Shown here: positions 6,228-6,469 of the stretch, in pieces
How the letters are laid out: the number at the start of each line of letters is the position of its first letter
How positions within the stretch are numbered: position 1 is the first letter of the stretch
Origin: Candidatus Iainarchaeum sp.
GTDB lineage: Archaea > Iainarchaeota > Iainarchaeia > Iainarchaeales > GCA-2688035
Assembly: GCA_016931555.1 (NCBI GenBank)
Contig: JAFGEM010000113.1
Location: 1 to 6,469, forward strand
Direction of reading: 5' to 3'
Length of the DNA: 6,469 nt
Program-made: the position numbers and the translations under genes
Notes under the pieces: generated by a model
The model's input: only the letters and a program-made list of their open reading frames with translations
Told to the model about the DNA's origin: nothing
Database searches by the model: none

Positions 6228-6234
6228 CTTTTTG

Positions 6235-6279
6235 CCCCCTAATAAGTATGGTTCGTAATTTATACGAACTATTAGGGGG
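6235..6279 (+). promoter_or_regulatory. 17-bp interrupted palindrome enclosing the ribosome-binding site of the last gene
   Basis: CCCCCTAATA (6235-6244) pairs perfectly with TATTAGGGGG (6270-6279). Inside it, GTTCGTA (6251-6257) pairs perfectly with TACGAAC (6263-6269) around a 5-nt ATTTA loop. The only irregularity is a 6-nt bulge, AGTATG (6245-6250), on the left side. The G5 arm ends 8 nt before the ATG at 6288 and is the ribosome-binding site (with G-U pairing to the anti-Shine-Dalgarno), so as RNA the structure would hide it. As DNA, the inner 7-5-7 dyad looks like a dimeric repressor operator sitting on the predicted transcription start. Both readings imply regulation of the downstream gene; the ligand or protein is unknown. 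Confidence 0.75.
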
Positions 6280-6287
6280 ATTTGAAA

Positions 6288-6469
6288 ATGGAAGCAAAAA
6301 CGGTTACAAAACCTCTTAATGTCCTAAAAGTGGTTCGCTGTCCGAAATGTCGGACAAAGGAAAAACACAAGGTCTGCATCGAGAAGATGGCCAGGAAGCT
6401 TATTGCAACAGGCCTTAACACGCCGGCCATTGATGAGATCTTTAAGTACGACGAGTTTCTGGACGCATC
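6288..6469 (+). CDS. Hypothetical protein with a Cys/His motif (3' end outside window)
   Basis: The first 60 codons of a gene that runs off the window; I do not recognise it. The ATG at 6288 is supported by the G5 ribosome-binding site 8 nt upstream and by the promoter and palindrome ahead. The visible protein is basic at its start. It carries Cys18-Pro-Lys-Cys21 with His27 and Cys30, which looks like half or all of a small zinc-binding site; a second knuckle could lie beyond the window. Residues 31-60 look helical. Codon choice favours AAG, GAG, GAC, TAC, ATC and GCC, in contrast to the AAA/GAA-rich genes before it, which suggests strong expression or a different origin. The frame has no stop to the window end. 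A nucleic-acid-binding zinc-ribbon protein is one possibility, with no proof. Confidence 0.7.
   Translation, partial: MEAKTVTKPLNVLKVVRCPKCRTKEKHKVCIEKMARKLIATGLNTPAIDEIFKYDEFLDA
6339..6356 (+). repeat. Perfect 7-bp inverted repeat inside the last gene
   Basis: TGTCCGA (6339-6345) and TCGGACA (6350-6356) are exact inverted repeats around AATG. The repeat covers the codons of the CPKCRT motif, so it may be partly forced by the coding sequence. In mRNA it would form a hairpin about 50 nt after the start codon. Confidence 0.6.

Noticed and set aside
6249..6260. GGTTCG resembling a tRNA T-loop
   Set aside because: There is no acceptor, D or anticodon arm around it, and the pairing partner is the palindrome arm instead.

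Overview
This window looks like a piece of an AT-rich archaeal chromosome. It carries an Orc1/Cdc6 replication initiator and a YchF-type GTPase with the archaeal/eukaryotic NKxD motif. There are BRE/TATA-like boxes about 25 bp ahead of inferred transcription starts, at least two probably leaderless genes, and T-tract termination. The gene style (short intergenic gaps, lysine-rich proteins, a secreted beta-rich membrane protein of no known family) would fit a DPANN-type archaeon such as Diapherotrites or a relative. That placement is a guess from style and is not demonstrated.

Layout. 1-1086 (+): Orc1/Cdc6, with its first few codons outside the window. 1155-1781 (+): a small class I SAM-dependent methyltransferase. 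1782-1896: a promoter region with a TATA box, a C-tract and a short inverted repeat. 1897-3093 (+): a 398-residue, extremely basic protein with two HMG/YABBY-like motifs and two copies of an unrecognised C-terminal helical repeat, most likely a chromatin or nucleoid protein. It ends in a stem-loop plus T6 terminator that includes its stop codon. 3155-4348 (-): a YchF/OLA1-like GTPase with a TGS domain, convergent with the basic protein. 4349-4431: a compact divergent promoter region whose two TATA boxes both predict leaderless mRNAs. 4432-6087 (+): a secreted, membrane-anchored protein with an extracytoplasmic beta-sandwich ectodomain, one C-terminal transmembrane helix and a cytoplasmic helical-hairpin tail. 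6088-6287: a 200-bp noncoding stretch with a TATA-like box and a striking 17-bp interrupted palindrome whose right arm is the ribosome-binding site of the next gene. 6288-6469 (+): the start of a Cys-rich gene with codon use unlike its neighbours, cut by the window end.

The genes do not form one operon. Orc1/Cdc6 and the basic protein could both belong to DNA maintenance, but only adjacency suggests this. The parts most worth following are the doubly duplicated chromatin-like protein and the structured leader at 6235-6279. A TATA/C-tract/TAAT/dyad arrangement is also shared by the promoters of the basic protein and the last gene.
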